Assembly: GCA_003586115.2 (NCBI GenBank)
Contig: QVOM02000053.1
Span: forward strand, 8,454,032-8,518,031
Origin: Salvator merianae
Lineage: Eukaryota > Chordata > Lepidosauria > Squamata > Teiidae
DNA length: 64,000 nucleotides
Reading direction: 5' to 3'
Shown piece after piece: positions 29,036 through 41,068 of this stretch (positions are counted from its first letter, which is position 1; each line of letters begins with the position of its first letter). A model generated the notes under the pieces. The model did not search any database and was not told the origin of the DNA. It worked only from the letters and a program-made list of their open reading frames with translations. The position numbers and the translations under genes are program-made.

Positions 29036-30968
29036 TGCAAATGGTGACTTTCTGCTTTGCCTGAGCAAGAACGCAGAGAAATACTGACTATTCCTGGAAC
29101 TCTCACAGAGAAAATCAGCATTCTGTTTTCTGTCCTCAAAAGCCTGCCTCAGTAATATTAGTAGGGGGAGAAGAGATGCCATTACAGCTCATTGAAGAAG
29201 GGGGAAACACCCACTAAAACATAAAACATAAAAAAGGTAGGTTAGACGTGGTTCCACTCCTTGCATGTGCCTTGGATTTATTCCTTGATTTCTTTATATA
29301 CCTTGTAAAGGAAGATCACAAGAGACTGAGGGAGAGTTTCTCCTTCCTTTTTAGAGTTCCAGGAAGCCCCTCAATATTATAACACTGGATTCAGCACAGA
29401 AGGAATAAGACAGGACTCTTTTAATCCCTGGCTGCGTCCACACACATTTAAAAAAGCAACTCAAAAGCAGCTTAAAGGTGGCAGGGTGCAGGCGTCAGTG
29501 TTTCCATCCCTCCTGGAATCCAGATTAAAGGCTGAGAATGCATTCCGATTCCTCCACTCCTTGCATGTTTCCTTTCCAGGCATAGACAAAACGAGCGCCA
29601 AGGGGAATCTGGAATCCCGTTGTCTCTCCACAACCTGCCTCCTTGACGCACACCTATTTATTGTACTTTGTAACCAATGTGTACAGTTGGATAAACAGTT
29701 TAACTATTCATGAGTATTTTTATGGAATGGGAAACGGAACATAAGTGCATCCAAATGTATAATGCGTCTTACTCCTCCTGTGATTGGGGGCTGGGTGTGT
29801 GTGTGAGTCAGAGGAGCTCTCTGGTGGGGACCAGGCATTCAAGGCTATCAGTGACCCAGTGACGTGCCTGGGTGTAGAGGAACGTGTGAATCATAAATGT
29901 AGCATGCATCACCTGTTTTGTTGCTAGCTTTATGATTTCATGCTGCCTTAAGCATTATGATTTTGTGATTGAACTGTCCGTTTTCCGCCCGCATGCTGTA
30001 ATAAGATGACAGTGAGGAAGGCCCTCCCCGCTGGCTTAGAGCAGTTCCTGAGCGCGTCAACATTTACCCTAGAATTTCACAATGAAATTTGCTGCAGGGC
30101 ACCATCCAGATAGTCTTGCCAAAGCTTTCTGCTGCACCTGCTTTCACTGACTCCATCCACTTAGAAAGCCAAGAGGCTCATGGGCCTTTTGGTATTAATG
30201 TGGCAAATATGCTAGGAACAGCATCACCGTAGCTATACAGCCATGGTGGACAACCTGGAGCCCTCTAGATGCCTCAGTCAGCATGGGAGGATCAGAAATT
30301 GGTTGTGTTTGGCGGCAACTAATTGGCGATAGTGGATGGTGGGTGGGCAGCACTACAGCGTAGCTAAGAATAAGTGGCACCACAGCCAGAAGAGAGAGAG
30401 CTCATAAAAGGTGGGCAGCGGTTGCAACTTTGCAATTTTTGGTGGCTCCCTGGCAGAAGGCATTAGACACCGACTTCTTTAGCCTTGCATCCTACAGGGA
30501 ATGTGTTCATGGAGTCACAGGATCTAACTCAAGGGCATCTCTTCCTGTACTCACACTCTGCCATGACTGCAGTTCTATAGCACAGCTGAAATAAAAATAT
30601 ATATTTTTATTAATTTTACCAAGATCTAACATAAACATGCAAAACATACAAAATAAATATCATCTTATACTATGACAGCTTTACACATTTGTCGTTGCAT
30701 CCTGTGCATCTCAAAACTTAACTCTTCTCCCATTTTGCCTTGCCCCTCTGTTGCCATAAGCAAATCAAACCAAGCCAAATGAAATGAATAAGTAAGTAAA
30801 TAAATAAATATCTGAGGAGTTTAGTGCTTGCGAAAGAAAGTCGGTGTGTTCCCCCGGGGGCATGGTTGCTGTGGGGTGCTCTGAGAAGGGTGCTTATTGA
30901 GGGCCTGCCAGTGTCCTCTGCAATGCCCTTCCTCAGAGTGAGAGGAATCACTCTGTGGTCACCCGTCT
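29036..30968. other. Gene-free stretch with repeat fragments
   Basis: Bases 29416-29560 resemble 48508-48670 (shared CACATTTAAAAAAGCAACTC-like and GGCTTAAAGGTG-like text), a further dispersed family. Bases 30590-30720 look like a minus-strand LINE 3' end (AT-rich tail at 30595-30620), and 30785-30812 is a (TAAA)n-like tract. The rest is unassigned. Confidence 0.45.
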
Positions 30969-30973
30969 CCCTG

Positions 30974-31411
30974 GGCCCAGTCACACCTCAGTTTTAACCC
31001 AGATTCAGTCCACTTTCAGACTGGGGTTGTGTTCAGACATAAAAAACGGGGCAACTTGGAAATGCCTTATAGAGACAGTGTGTGGCCCTCGTGTCCCCAA
31101 GTCTTCTCTAATCCACCTTTTCTAGCATAGAATGTTTATGAGAAGGGGGACAGGCAGACTGGTGTGTGAACAATCCCACCTCGAAACCATCTTTGAACCA
31201 CCTCAGAGATGCTTTTTTTCTTGTGTCTGATCACGGCCTGAGAGAACACATCAGTGAAGAAAGAAAATGTTTTCTTTCAGCTTGATCTAACTCAGAAAAT
31301 CCACCTTTGGGTTAGATAATGTGGAAAGAAAAGGATTTCTCACTTTGCTGATGTGTTCTTTCAATCCAAAAGTGGACTGAAGCTGGATTAAAACTTTGGT
31401 GTGGCTGCCCC
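30974..31411. mobile_element. MITE family A, copy 2, with a nested insertion
   Basis: GGCCCAGTCACACC begins the element, and GGTGTGGCTGCCCC ends it. CCCTG flanks both sides (30969-30973 and 31412-31416), a 5-bp target duplication. Relative to copies 1 and 3, about 220 bp at roughly 31022-31240 are extra and have their own inverted ends (GTGTTCAGACATAA and TTGTGTCTGATCACG). Confidence 0.88.
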
Positions 31412-31569
31412 CCCTGAGTCTCTCTAGCTACTGCCATGTACACGCCCAGTGGTGGGAAGACTTTATGTAGGTGTGGCACCAGCAAAGAACCACTTCCAGG
31501 GTATCTTCTGCCATGATGGAGGCCCCTTCCTATTCAAAGCTGAGAACTCAGCTCTGGAGCAGAAATATG

Positions 31570-31749
31570 GGCCCTTTCTGCATTTGGACTTATTCCAGAT
31601 TATATCTCAGAATAGAGACCTGCCACCTGCATGCTAGTGCAGACTATGGTAGACCCTGGGCAAGACCTTTCATAGTTTGCACTAACATGTGCATAGCAGG
31701 TCCCTATTCTGGGATATAAACCACAATAAGGCCAAGTGCAGAAAGGGCC
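31570..31749. mobile_element. MITE family C, copy 2, with 3-bp target repeat ATG
   Basis: GGCCCTTTCTGCATTTGG and CCAAGTGCAGAAAGGGCC are inverted termini of at least 13 bp. ATG occurs at 31567-31569 and 31750-31752. Inner inverted blocks (TTATTCCAGA and CTGGGATATAAACCACAATAA) match copy 1 at 27423. It is 180 bp long and non-coding. Confidence 0.85.
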
Positions 31750-31752
31750 ATG

Positions 31753-34195
31753 GTGTGGGTGAGGGTGGGGGGCAGGCTATGTGGACACCCCACCCCAGGG
31801 GTAGAGCAGACGTCTTCCTCTCAGAATGCCCTGTGCTACCGAGGTGTGGATTCTCCAGAGAGCTTGTGGGAATGAAAGAACATAAGCGTGTTTGTAAGAT
31901 GCATCGTATAATAATTACCTCTCTTCCACCCCACCCTTCTCCTCCCTTCTTCTTATTAATTCACCACTTATATTTTGACCTGGTCTCGGGCCAAGGATCT
32001 GAAGTCATTTAAGTCACCCAGATTCATGGCGTGATGGTGTCTTCCTGTAGATTGTGAATCCGCTTGCTACAGAAGAACTGATATAATAATTATACTTCGA
32101 TATAAGCACAACTGCTTTGCAGCAACTCTTCTGTATGATTGAAATAGGAATGGGGAGGTGGAAATGGTGGGGGGGGGGAGAGGAGAAAGGAGGCAAGACA
32201 AAAGAAGCAGCAGCTGCTTACAGCCATCTGAAAGAAAGATGGTCTCTTATCCATGCTGCTTTTCGCTGAATAAAACTTGATGTGATCAGGTCACTGCATG
32301 GTAAATGCTGCAAGAATCCTCTGCGTTCTTCATCATTATGAAACTCCAACATTCCTGAACCTTTTTATTCCCCCCTGTTCATATTTATCTTCTTGGCCCT
32401 GCCTTCAGTGGGTACCACATTTGTATTGATGAATTGTAGGGATCAGGAGATGTATTGATGGCAAGGAGACAGTTCAAAATGTAGAACGCTGTGGCTTTGC
32501 ATATCATTACACCTAGCTTGCTCTTTTGCCTCTTGAATGCTGTCGATTTGGGCATTATTGCTATTCCGGCTGATAAATGACAGTAATTGTTCTTAAGTTG
32601 AAGAGCTGCCTTTAATGTGCTGATTTGCTTGGGAATTCTGAGCACCGGGGTTAAACTAGTGCTTGGCTGGTTCTAACAAAATGGTCTTTTCCAGCTCAGA
32701 ATAGATACTTAATTAAATTACTTTTCATGCACTTCATAGCTCATGGGGCGGGGGGTAGAGGAAAAAAAAATCATAACAAGATCAGGGAATTCAGAGTAGT
32801 TCATGAGAAGCATCTGATCAGCACGTCTTCCAATTTGAGCTTTCTGGTCCCTGATAGGAGCAAGTGGAATGTTTGTATGCTTTAATTCCATACTTTTGTA
32901 GGGAAAGCATTCAATGGAATATCAATTTTTTTTTTTAAAGTAGCTTGTAATAAATCTGTTGCCACTGGATTCATTCCCAGGACTTGCTCCTATAATGTTG
33001 GAGGTGCAGTTCTCAAAGTGGTTTTTGCACCCCACAACGGTTGTCACTTTACAGTGATTATGGAATTCAGAGAGTGTGATACGCTTCTGCTCTTCTTCCT
33101 TCTTCCCTCTCCCTCTTTTGGCCCATTAAGCAGTAACCAGCTGAAAGGAGGCTTCCTGGTGAGGCAGAAGGGGTTTGACATGTTGGAGAATCACAGGTGA
33201 TACATGTCTCTGTTTGTACACTGTTCCAAGACAGCCTCTAGCAAAACAAATCCTGACCTGTTTCTGAGACTTCTTTTGCCTACAGAGGAGCAGGATTCCT
33301 TTGTTTAGGAAAACATTCCCAGCCAAAAACATTGAAGCTTGGGAAGGAAAGTTCCTCAGCTGTGATATCTGCTTGGGTAGGATGGCAGCAGGTATGCAAA
33401 CAGTGCCACTATATGAACAGCACATGCGAATGCCACTGTGCTACGCGTGTAAACATTGCTATACTAGCAGTACTCTTCTTAGCTCACTGCATGGCAACCT
33501 CCACCGTTGTGAAGATCCTGCCAAATATACTCATATTAATTTGGAAGTAATTACTGCAATTTAAATAGCAATTAAATGCACTGTGACCGGGTGAATTGCA
33601 TGACTGCATTGCCTGTGCTCAGTATTGCTGGGTGAGTCCAATGCACTTCCTCTCTTCCTTCTTTCACTTTGATCTTCAGACTGAAGATACCATTCATTAG
33701 AAGACAGTTTCAAAGTCTGGAAAAGATCCTTTTTTGGACTACAATCTCCATGATTCTTGGCTACAGCCCTCAGTCACTGTGGCAAAGAACCGGGGAACTG
33801 TAGTGCAAAAATAGAACTCTTCCAAACTCTGGCTACATATGCATTGGTGTTTAGGGTAGGGGCAGGTTAGGGAGACTCAGGGGCCAAATAGAGGTGGAAG
33901 CATTTGCACACCAAGGGTGGTCTACTGGTAAGCCAGGAGAAACTACTTGGGGTGTTCTCATCAGTAGAGTCAACTCCTCACCTCATTGTGATTACACTGT
34001 GAATGGGGAGAAGGTAATGGCCTAAACTGCAACTGGAATTGAGCACAGGGATCTCAACTGCAGCGGACTTTGAGCTACAGCTCCAGTCCCCATGTGTGAC
34101 TTTGACTGTGATCTTCACTAGTGCCTGTGTAATTCTGACAACAGCAGCGTTCTGGACTCTTGGATGTTTGTCTGGGGCTCAGTCCCCCTTGAGGG
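31753..34195. other. Gene-free stretch
   Basis: No coding exon. A G-run at 32169-32178 and an A/T run at 32928-32940 are present. Bases 33715-33830 form a small foldback element (GGACTACAATCTCC versus GGGGAACTGTAGTGC) of the same type as 43919-44020. The rest is unassigned. Confidence 0.4.
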
Positions 34196-34277
34196 CTCAA
34201 TGAAATTGTCCAATCCATTTTTAAAGCTATCCAGCCTGGTTGCTGCCACCACCTCTTCTGGGAGTAAATTCCATAGT
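34196..34277 (-). mobile_element. Family E LINE-derived fragment, interrupted by a microsatellite
   Basis: Text such as CACCACCTCTTCTGGGAGTA and AATTCCATAG matches the 39.3-kb copy almost word for word. The match stops exactly where the TATG/TATC microsatellite begins. Confidence 0.75.
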
Positions 34278-34348
34278 ATGTATGTATGTATGTATGTATG
34301 TATGTATGTATCTATCTATGTATGTATGTATGTATGTATGTATGTATG

Positions 34349-34393
<45 letters not shown>
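34276..34393. repeat. Compound (TATG)n-(TATC)n microsatellite
   Basis: Alternating blocks of TATG and TATC tetranucleotides span about 118 bp. They end in one TGTC variant before unique sequence resumes. Confidence 0.97.
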
Positions 34394-36109
34394 GTCTGAC
34401 CCCAGCCATTTTCTGACCCCATTGGAGGATATGGGACAATGATCTAAAAGCTCATCCCTTCTTTAGAAATGGAGACTTCTTGTGTTTTCCAGGGACAGGA
34501 TGGAGCTTGCAGGAAAAAAATAAAAATAAAAAGGAATACTCAGCATTCCCCAAAATGGGGAGCATTATTCTGCTTGATGCAATTGGCAGCATTAAGCAGA
34601 GTTATTTATGCATAACCAAACCTGAGAACAGAAGTTAATAACTTTTGCACAAAGCGATAAAAATGTAATCGTAATGTGAAATAGACACCTTGGGCAATAT
34701 CAAGTTAGCAGAATGCAGTTTGATTGGAGTCTGGTGTATAATCTGAACAAAACCTTTTCCTTTTGCTTAGGTTCATTTTTTAATCAGTAGATATAGAGCA
34801 GGCATGGGAAACAGATGGTCTGTCAGCTGTAGTTCTTCAAGACATTTTTGTGCTGACTATGGGTTTTTGTTAGGATGCCTTCATGCTCGGGTTGGCCTGC
34901 TTCATATGGCCATGCTAAAGCATCAGCCTTTGAAGGTAGGTCTGTTTCCATGGTCCCTTGCTTTGCATGACTTAGGCATGTGGACATTTGGGGATGTCAG
35001 TACCTTCAACAATTTATGCACTCTAGGTGGTTTTTATTTTTTTATTCTTGGCATGCTTTATCCCCTTCACAGAGTGAAAAGTCTGGGAGTAAAACTCGGG
35101 AAGCAGAGTTGGGCCTCACTGCAGCTGTTAAGCAAGCTTGCTCTACCACAGATAACAAGAATCCAGTACAAGGTGATCCCTGATTAAATGCATGCTATGA
35201 AAGAGGCTGCAAGCAGATCTCTACGTTTTTCCATCTTGAAAACAAAGGATTCTCTTTTGTAGTTATGACAGAGGTGTCTAATGTGTAGGCATTCAGATGC
35301 TACTGAAGTATAATACCTGTTATTTCTTACCATCAGCTGTGGGGCTATACTAGAGTAGGACTTTAACTAGGCAGTACTCTGACAGTCCTTGGTCTCTACA
35401 GCTCTTGATGAACGCACATTTCTATCCCGGCAGTCCTTTAACTAGAGTGCTTCTAGGAACCGCACTAAAGAAATGTGCTGTGCAGGGTGCTGTTCACAAG
35501 CTTGCTGCCACCTCTAGCCATTGACATCGCATCTGGGAAACTTGTGTTCCCCAACTGCAGTGTTTCCAGCTGGGGATATTTTTTTGAACACAGAACTGCC
35601 TGCAGCACTTTGGATAGCAAATTGGGTAGGTCTGCGTGAGTGGGTGGCAAAACCACCACTGGAAGGGTGGACTGAGCATTGTTATAGTGTTTGTTTCCAC
35701 TTGCCATTTATAGCATTCTACCAGCACACCAAATGCATCATGAGGGAGAAGGGATATATGGATCATGCTCCCTTATGGTGCATTCAGAGTGCCATAAAGG
35801 CTCCATATAGATCCTGCCATAGTTGCAGGGCAGACTGGGTAAAATGAACCCTAGAGGAAGGTCCAGATAATATATAGACTGTTTAGGCAGGTCTATGTGA
35901 CAGAGGGACATCCTTTCAGTATCCAGATTCAAGTCACTATAGGTAAACGGCAGCATATTAAACCTTTCCCTGAAAGGTAATGTGAGCCAGTGTAGCTGTT
36001 AAATTGCCCTAACAAATTGAGTTCCCTCCACACAATAACCAAGCAGCTACTGTACATTCTGTGCAAACCAAACTTTTACAAAATGTATCAGGCATGGTGT
36101 GGAAAATCT
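34394..36109. other. Gene-free stretch
   Basis: The open frames here (for example the 127-codon frame at 34804) show no domain, no splice context and repeat-like composition, so I do not call a gene. An A-rich patch lies at 34515-34535. Confidence 0.4.
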
Positions 36110-36520
36110 GTTCTCTACTGCACAACACTAGAACCAGGGGACACTCTGTGAAGATGATGGGCAGGAGAGTTAGGACTGACAAGGGGAAGTATAATTTCTT
36201 CAGTAAATTGTCTGGAATTTACTGCCAGAGGAAGAGGTAGCAGCAGCTAGCCTGGATAGCTTTAAGGAAGGGTTAGACAACTTCATGGAGGACAGTTGGA
36301 TGAGTGGCCACTAGAATGGATACCTCAGTATGACTTCCAGGTTGAAAAGACAGGAAGGATGCCTTTAAAGGCCATTTGCAGGGAGTCGAGAACAGGTTTT
36401 ACCTTACTATTCTACTTGAGAATGTCCAGAAGCAATTGGTGGGCCACTGTGTGAGACAGGATGCTGGACAAGATGGGTGGTGGCCTGATCCAGCAGGTTT
36501 CCTCCTCTTATATTCTTCTG
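36110..36520 (+). mobile_element. Family E: CR1/L2-like LINE 3' fragment
   Basis: The plus strand encodes WNLLPEEEVAAASLDSFKEG followed by LDNFMED, the C-terminal LINE motif (WNxLPxEVxxAxSxxxFKxxLDxF). It is followed by the long 3' noncoding part ending GTGGCCTGATCCAGCAGG-TTTCCTCCTCTTATATTCTT. It is the reverse orientation of the copies at 39058, 47170, 47408 and 59512. Confidence 0.75.
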
Positions 36521-39057
36521 AAAAATCTTCAGAGATAGCTCTGTGTATATTGCAGGACCTAGAACTAACCAGGACAGAAAATGCCCTGACCGGCTTTGAG
36601 TAAGCTTAACCTGGTTAAAGATCTATGTGCTACAGCAAAATTTATGCTGCAAGTGTCAATCTCAAATACAACATTGCTCCAAAACTGAAAGAAACTTCTT
36701 TTACTATAGAATATTGTTACTCATCATCTTTAGCTACCACAAACAACTCTTGAGGCTCAAAGCTGGCCAAATGGCGTCAAGAAGTTAATAATCTTTCTCT
36801 AATTAGATCCATTATTCTTTCCATTCTTGTTTTTTTTTCTTTTGTCCCCATGCATTGGCTGTGAATTACCTTTGTGTCCATCTTCTGCAAATACCTGGTA
36901 TTTTTACCCCTTAGGAGGTACCCAGAAGGCAAAAGGCTTGATGTAAAGTCTGTAGTTTTTAGTCCATAACCAGATTGTAAAATATGAACTGAATTAATCA
37001 TAACTGCAAAAGAGTAATGGTGCATTTTCTCTTATTTTATCTTTAGTGCCTTTCAGATCATGTTTTAAAACCGTCTACATCTGGCACAGAGAATGAGGCG
37101 GCGGCTATAGTGGTGGATAGCAAGAGGCAAAGGTCAAACCAGCGGCTGCACAAATATTGCGCACTGGATTTATTGTTTTAATTAAGAGTGTGGCAGTTCA
37201 TCATAAACTGTTTATGGTGTTTTTGCACAGTGCAGCGTTTTGAAATCAGCTGTTTTAATGAAAACATAATGTCATATATGTCAAAGTTCTAAATATTTTT
37301 GAGAGTGAAATATGGAAACATGAACTTTAATTCTGGGTTTACTAGGATTAGCTCATTGAATGATTATTTTTTAAAAAAAATCCCTAAAGGGCGTCATGGT
37401 ATGGGTACAATATCATTCCATAGTGGTTTGCACATGAATATGTGGGGAGATCTGCACGTAATGTGGCTTATTGCATATGTGAAAACCTAAGTGATGAGGG
37501 GTGGAAACGGAAGAGAGTGGATACAATATGAAAAAGCAAGACAAAAGAAAACAATCAGTTGTTGTTTAGATGTTAAATTAAGGAAGCAATCAGAGATAGG
37601 ACGCTCCACTTATTGTACGCACTGTGAGTCCATTTTGCGGTAGGAGACTGGCTAAATGTCGGGAAACAGGAGTAAACCTGTGGTGGTCATGGCCGTGGTG
37701 GTGATGAAGAGAAAGATTCTGCTGTAGAAGATATATGAGGGTGACATTTTGGCGTCGGACACCACAGAACTGTAGCTAATTATTTAGAATAACCTCAAAG
37801 GTTATAGTTTTGAGCAAACCTAAAGCAAGCAGCAATTTTCATGTTCTCTATTGTAGCAGGGTTGCTTTGGCCATTATGCCAGACAGTTTTGGTTGCTTTT
37901 CCAATGTCGCATGATAAAATATTGTGATAATCTCCAAATATTGTGCATTTTTTTATTTTATTTTTCTGCAGAGTGTTTTTCTAAGGAGTGTAGTCCTTAG
38001 AAAATAGAAATTAAGCCAGTCATTAGATGCAGGGCCTCTGTAGCTGACGGAGAGGGTAATGTATGTTCTTTTCTGTGCTTATACTTGGCCAAGTTTCATA
38101 TATAGCGTATTCCACATTATTTTATTAACTTTAATATCTGCACTTCCTATTATCCGACATGCCGCTCATTCAAAGCACAGAGGCACAGTTCTCTAATCAG
38201 AAGTGACAAGCTATATACTTTCTTTCAGCCATTATTCGGTAGCCTAGAGCAAGGAGCTCTGTTGCCACGAAAATGTTTTGAATTGGGTTATTTTTATTGA
38301 AGTATTAAAGTAATTCTTCAGATTTTAGGCTATTATTTAAGCACTTTTGGGGGAATGCAATAACCTCTGGATGGTGGAGTCTTTGTTATGCTTAACCATT
38401 ACAACATGGGGATATCAGTGCCCTTGAACCTAATGGTATTTAGGTAATTAAACAACATTTGTACATTGCGTTGGTTTGGTTATTGGGGAACTATATAGAG
38501 AAAGCAGTTGTGTTTTATGATGAAACTGGTCATCACAGTCCTTTAGAAATATTTCTCCACTTAATGGGGATAGCTTAGAGCATGGGCAGTTTGTTAATTA
38601 GTATGACAAATGGGACCAGGGCAAGAGCTGTTGCCTTTGAAGTAATAAAGCCCAGACAAAGGCAGTTCTTTGTTTCAAGATCTACCTTGCTTTGGGGCAC
38701 CAAAAGCAATCCTACTGTAAGTCAGGGGATGCAAGTCAACCCTCCAGCCCTCCAGATGTTGATCCATTTAAACCCTGTTCCTGTCATTTGGCTGTCTTTC
38801 TCCTAGGTCTGATGGAAGCTGAAGCTCAACATTACCTGGAACGTGATGGCTTGCTCATCCATACTCTGGTCTTCTCGCCTGCCAGTTAAGCCCTCTCACA
38901 AAATGTTCTTGAAATGCTATGGAGCCATTTAAGGTAGAATGGGAGGCTATTCTCTGCCAAGGGCTATGTTTCCTAAGGAGTATTCTGTTGGTTGCTACAA
39001 TGAAAAGGTGTCAGGTCGGATGATGGATGAGATTTCCCTTCTCCTTTATAATATCCT
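36521..39057. other. Gene-free, repeat-poor stretch
   Basis: No coding exon and few repeat signatures. Bases 37560-38300 look unusually repeat-free, with balanced composition and short palindromic cores (for example AGAGCAAGGAGCTCTG near 38250), a possible conserved noncoding block. Confidence 0.4.
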
Positions 39058-39475
39058 TTAGAACGTAAGAGGAGCCCCGCTGGATCGGACCACAGCTTAT
39101 CTAATTCAGCATCCTGTCTTATACAGTGGCCCAACCAACTGCTTCTGGGCATTCTCAAACAGAAGATGAAGACAAAGCCTTCACCTGCTTTTGACTCCCT
39201 GCAAATGGCCTTTAGAGGTATCCTGCCAGTCTTTCCAACCTGGAGGCAGTACCTAGGCGTCCATTCTAGTAGCTGTTGATACAATTGTCCTCCATGAATT
39301 TGTCTAACCCTTTCTCAAAGCTGTCTAGGCTAACTGCTGTCATCACTTCTGGTAGTAAATTCCATAGAATGATGACAAAATACTTCCCCTTGTTGGTCCT
39401 AACTCTCCTGCCCATCAGCTTCATAGCATGCCCCCTGATCCTAGTGTTGTATGGTAGAGAAAATAATTTCCATGG
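39058..39475 (-). mobile_element. Family E: CR1/L2-like LINE 3' fragment (most complete)
   Basis: On the minus strand it begins with text encoding WNLLPEVMTAVSLDSFEKGL-DKFMED, the LINE C-terminal block, and ends with the AAGAGGAGCCCCGCTGGATC terminus read from the plus strand. It is about 418 bp. Other copies in the window share blocks in the same order. Confidence 0.75.
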
Positions 39476-39664
39476 GCTGCGAAGGAAGAGACAGGGTATT
39501 CTTACTGTTTTTTTGTTTGTTTTAAATTGTATCTTGATTTTGTTTAGTTTTTACATTTTTTCAATTTGTATTGTTTCTTTTTGCTTGCTATCCATTCTGA
39601 AACCTTTTGAGGACAGGTAGGTTATAAACACCATAAATAACAATACTGTAAAAGAAGGTCATAG

Positions 39665-39882
39665 GGCCCAGTTACACCTAGGTTTTAATCCAGGTTCACT
39701 CCAATTTTGGATTGAAAGAACATAGCAAAGTGATTAATCATTTTTTTTCCACATTATCTAACCCCAAGGTAGATTTTCTGAGTTAGATAACGTTGAAAGA
39801 AAACATCTTATTACTTCACTGATGTGTTTTCTCAGACTGAAAGTGGACCAAAGCTGGATTAAAACTTAGGTGTGACTGGGCC
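39665..39882. mobile_element. MITE family A, copy 3, intact, with 5-bp TSD CATAG
   Basis: The termini GGCCCAGTTACACCTAGG and TTAGGTGTGACTGGGCC are inverted. CATAG is present at 39660-39664 and 39883-39887. The interior has inverted blocks around TTATCTAACCCC and TGAGTTAGATAACG. At 218 bp it is non-coding and gives the cleanest definition of the family. Confidence 0.92.
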
Positions 39883-40639
39883 CATAGAATGGGTGGAAGG
39901 ATATCTGCCAGTTTTGACTTTCTTCATCCCGTTCCATTTTCAGTTTCTATATCCACGTCCTTTCCTTCTCGCTGACTTCCCAGCAACTGCACTGAGTTAG
40001 GCCAAGACGACCATTGTAGAACCAAACGAACCCTAACTGCTTCCTTCAGGTGACGATCAGCAAGCTGAAGCTCGGACAAAACTTGCTGAGAGGTGGGAGG
40101 TTGCGGGAAGAGTCTGCTTCTGGGCTGGAGCACTTGCTCCAGTCCAGGAGCAAGGCAGAGCGCCGTGTCTGCTCAACCCAAGTGCCCTGACCCGTGCGAA
40201 CTAGAAACTAAGGTTGGGAGAAGCATAAGAGCAAGAAACAACAGCCAAGGTGAAGAGTCCCCTGGTGCCAAAGTACCAGGAATGGCCTCTGGAGTCGGCC
40301 TTGTTCTGTGGTTTCTGTAACGGTGCCAGGTAGGGAGGTTGCTCCGCCAGCCTTCTCCATGCCAGTGCTCCCTGTTGCAGAGTGCTCTATACTGCTGCGT
40401 GAAAGAAGTGCTGCCAGCAGCAGATTCTGCCCCCAGCAGTATGTGCAGTCCCTCCACTCCCAGTGTGCTGTGACGTGCAGCCATTGTGGTCCTGACCCTC
40501 TTTTGGTGTGGCCTAAGGTGCCCGTGCAAATCTTACATCTTATCATGATATAAGCAGATGACAGATGATTAAAAACAAGAATGGTTATGCTTGGCAAGGT
40601 TGAGGGAAGGAGGAAAATGAGGAAGAGCCCAAGTGTATA

Positions 40640-41068
40640 ATCTGGATCAAAGGCCCTTTCCATTTGGGCGGGCCCCAATTACCAAAAGGAGCGTCTTCTC
40701 CCATACCAGCCTGCCTGTGCCTTAAGATCTGCAGATGAGGCCCGCCTGGTTGTACCACCACCTTCAACAGCTAAAGGGGTGGGCACCCGGGACAGGGCCT
40801 TTTCAGTGGTGGCCCCCGGACTGTGGAACGCTCTTCCCCCTGAGGTGCGTCAAGCTTCCTCACTTTACATCTTTAGGAGAGCAATAAAGACACACCTATT
40901 TACCCTTGCCTTTGACTAAAGGTACAGCTTTCCCTCCCTACTTTCAGGCTACTGTTTTATCGCGTGCCTTTTATGAGTTTTTGTTTTGTTTTAATTGTTG
41001 TAACCCGCCCTGAGACCCTCGGCTATAGGGCGGGATAAAAATGCAAATAAATAAATAAATAAATAGAT
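40640..41068 (+). pseudogene. L2-like LINE 3' end with open 76-codon RT C terminus
   Basis: From 40689 to the TAA at 40919 the plus strand is open and encodes ERLLPYQPACALRSADEARL, then VVPPPSTAKGVGTRDRAFSV and APGLWNALPPEVRQASSLYI, the classical C terminus of L2/CR1-type ORF2. A 3' UTR follows with TAACCCGCCCTGAGACCCTC and GGGCGGGATAAAAATGC, ending in (AAAT)n at 41041-41066. It is 5'-truncated, so not autonomous, but the frame is undamaged, unlike the other LINE copies here. It is probably the youngest LINE insertion in the window. Confidence 0.9.

Noticed and set aside
34276..34393. CRISPR-like array of short repeats
   Set aside because: Pure tetranucleotide microsatellite with no spacers, in a vertebrate genome.
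34804..35187. 127-codon plus-strand open frame
   Set aside because: No recognisable domain, no matching frame on conserved exons, and it sits in unassigned intergenic DNA.
40208..40678. 156-codon minus-strand open frame
   Set aside because: No domain, low-complexity ends, overlaps equally long frames on the other strand in GC-rich DNA; judged a chance frame.
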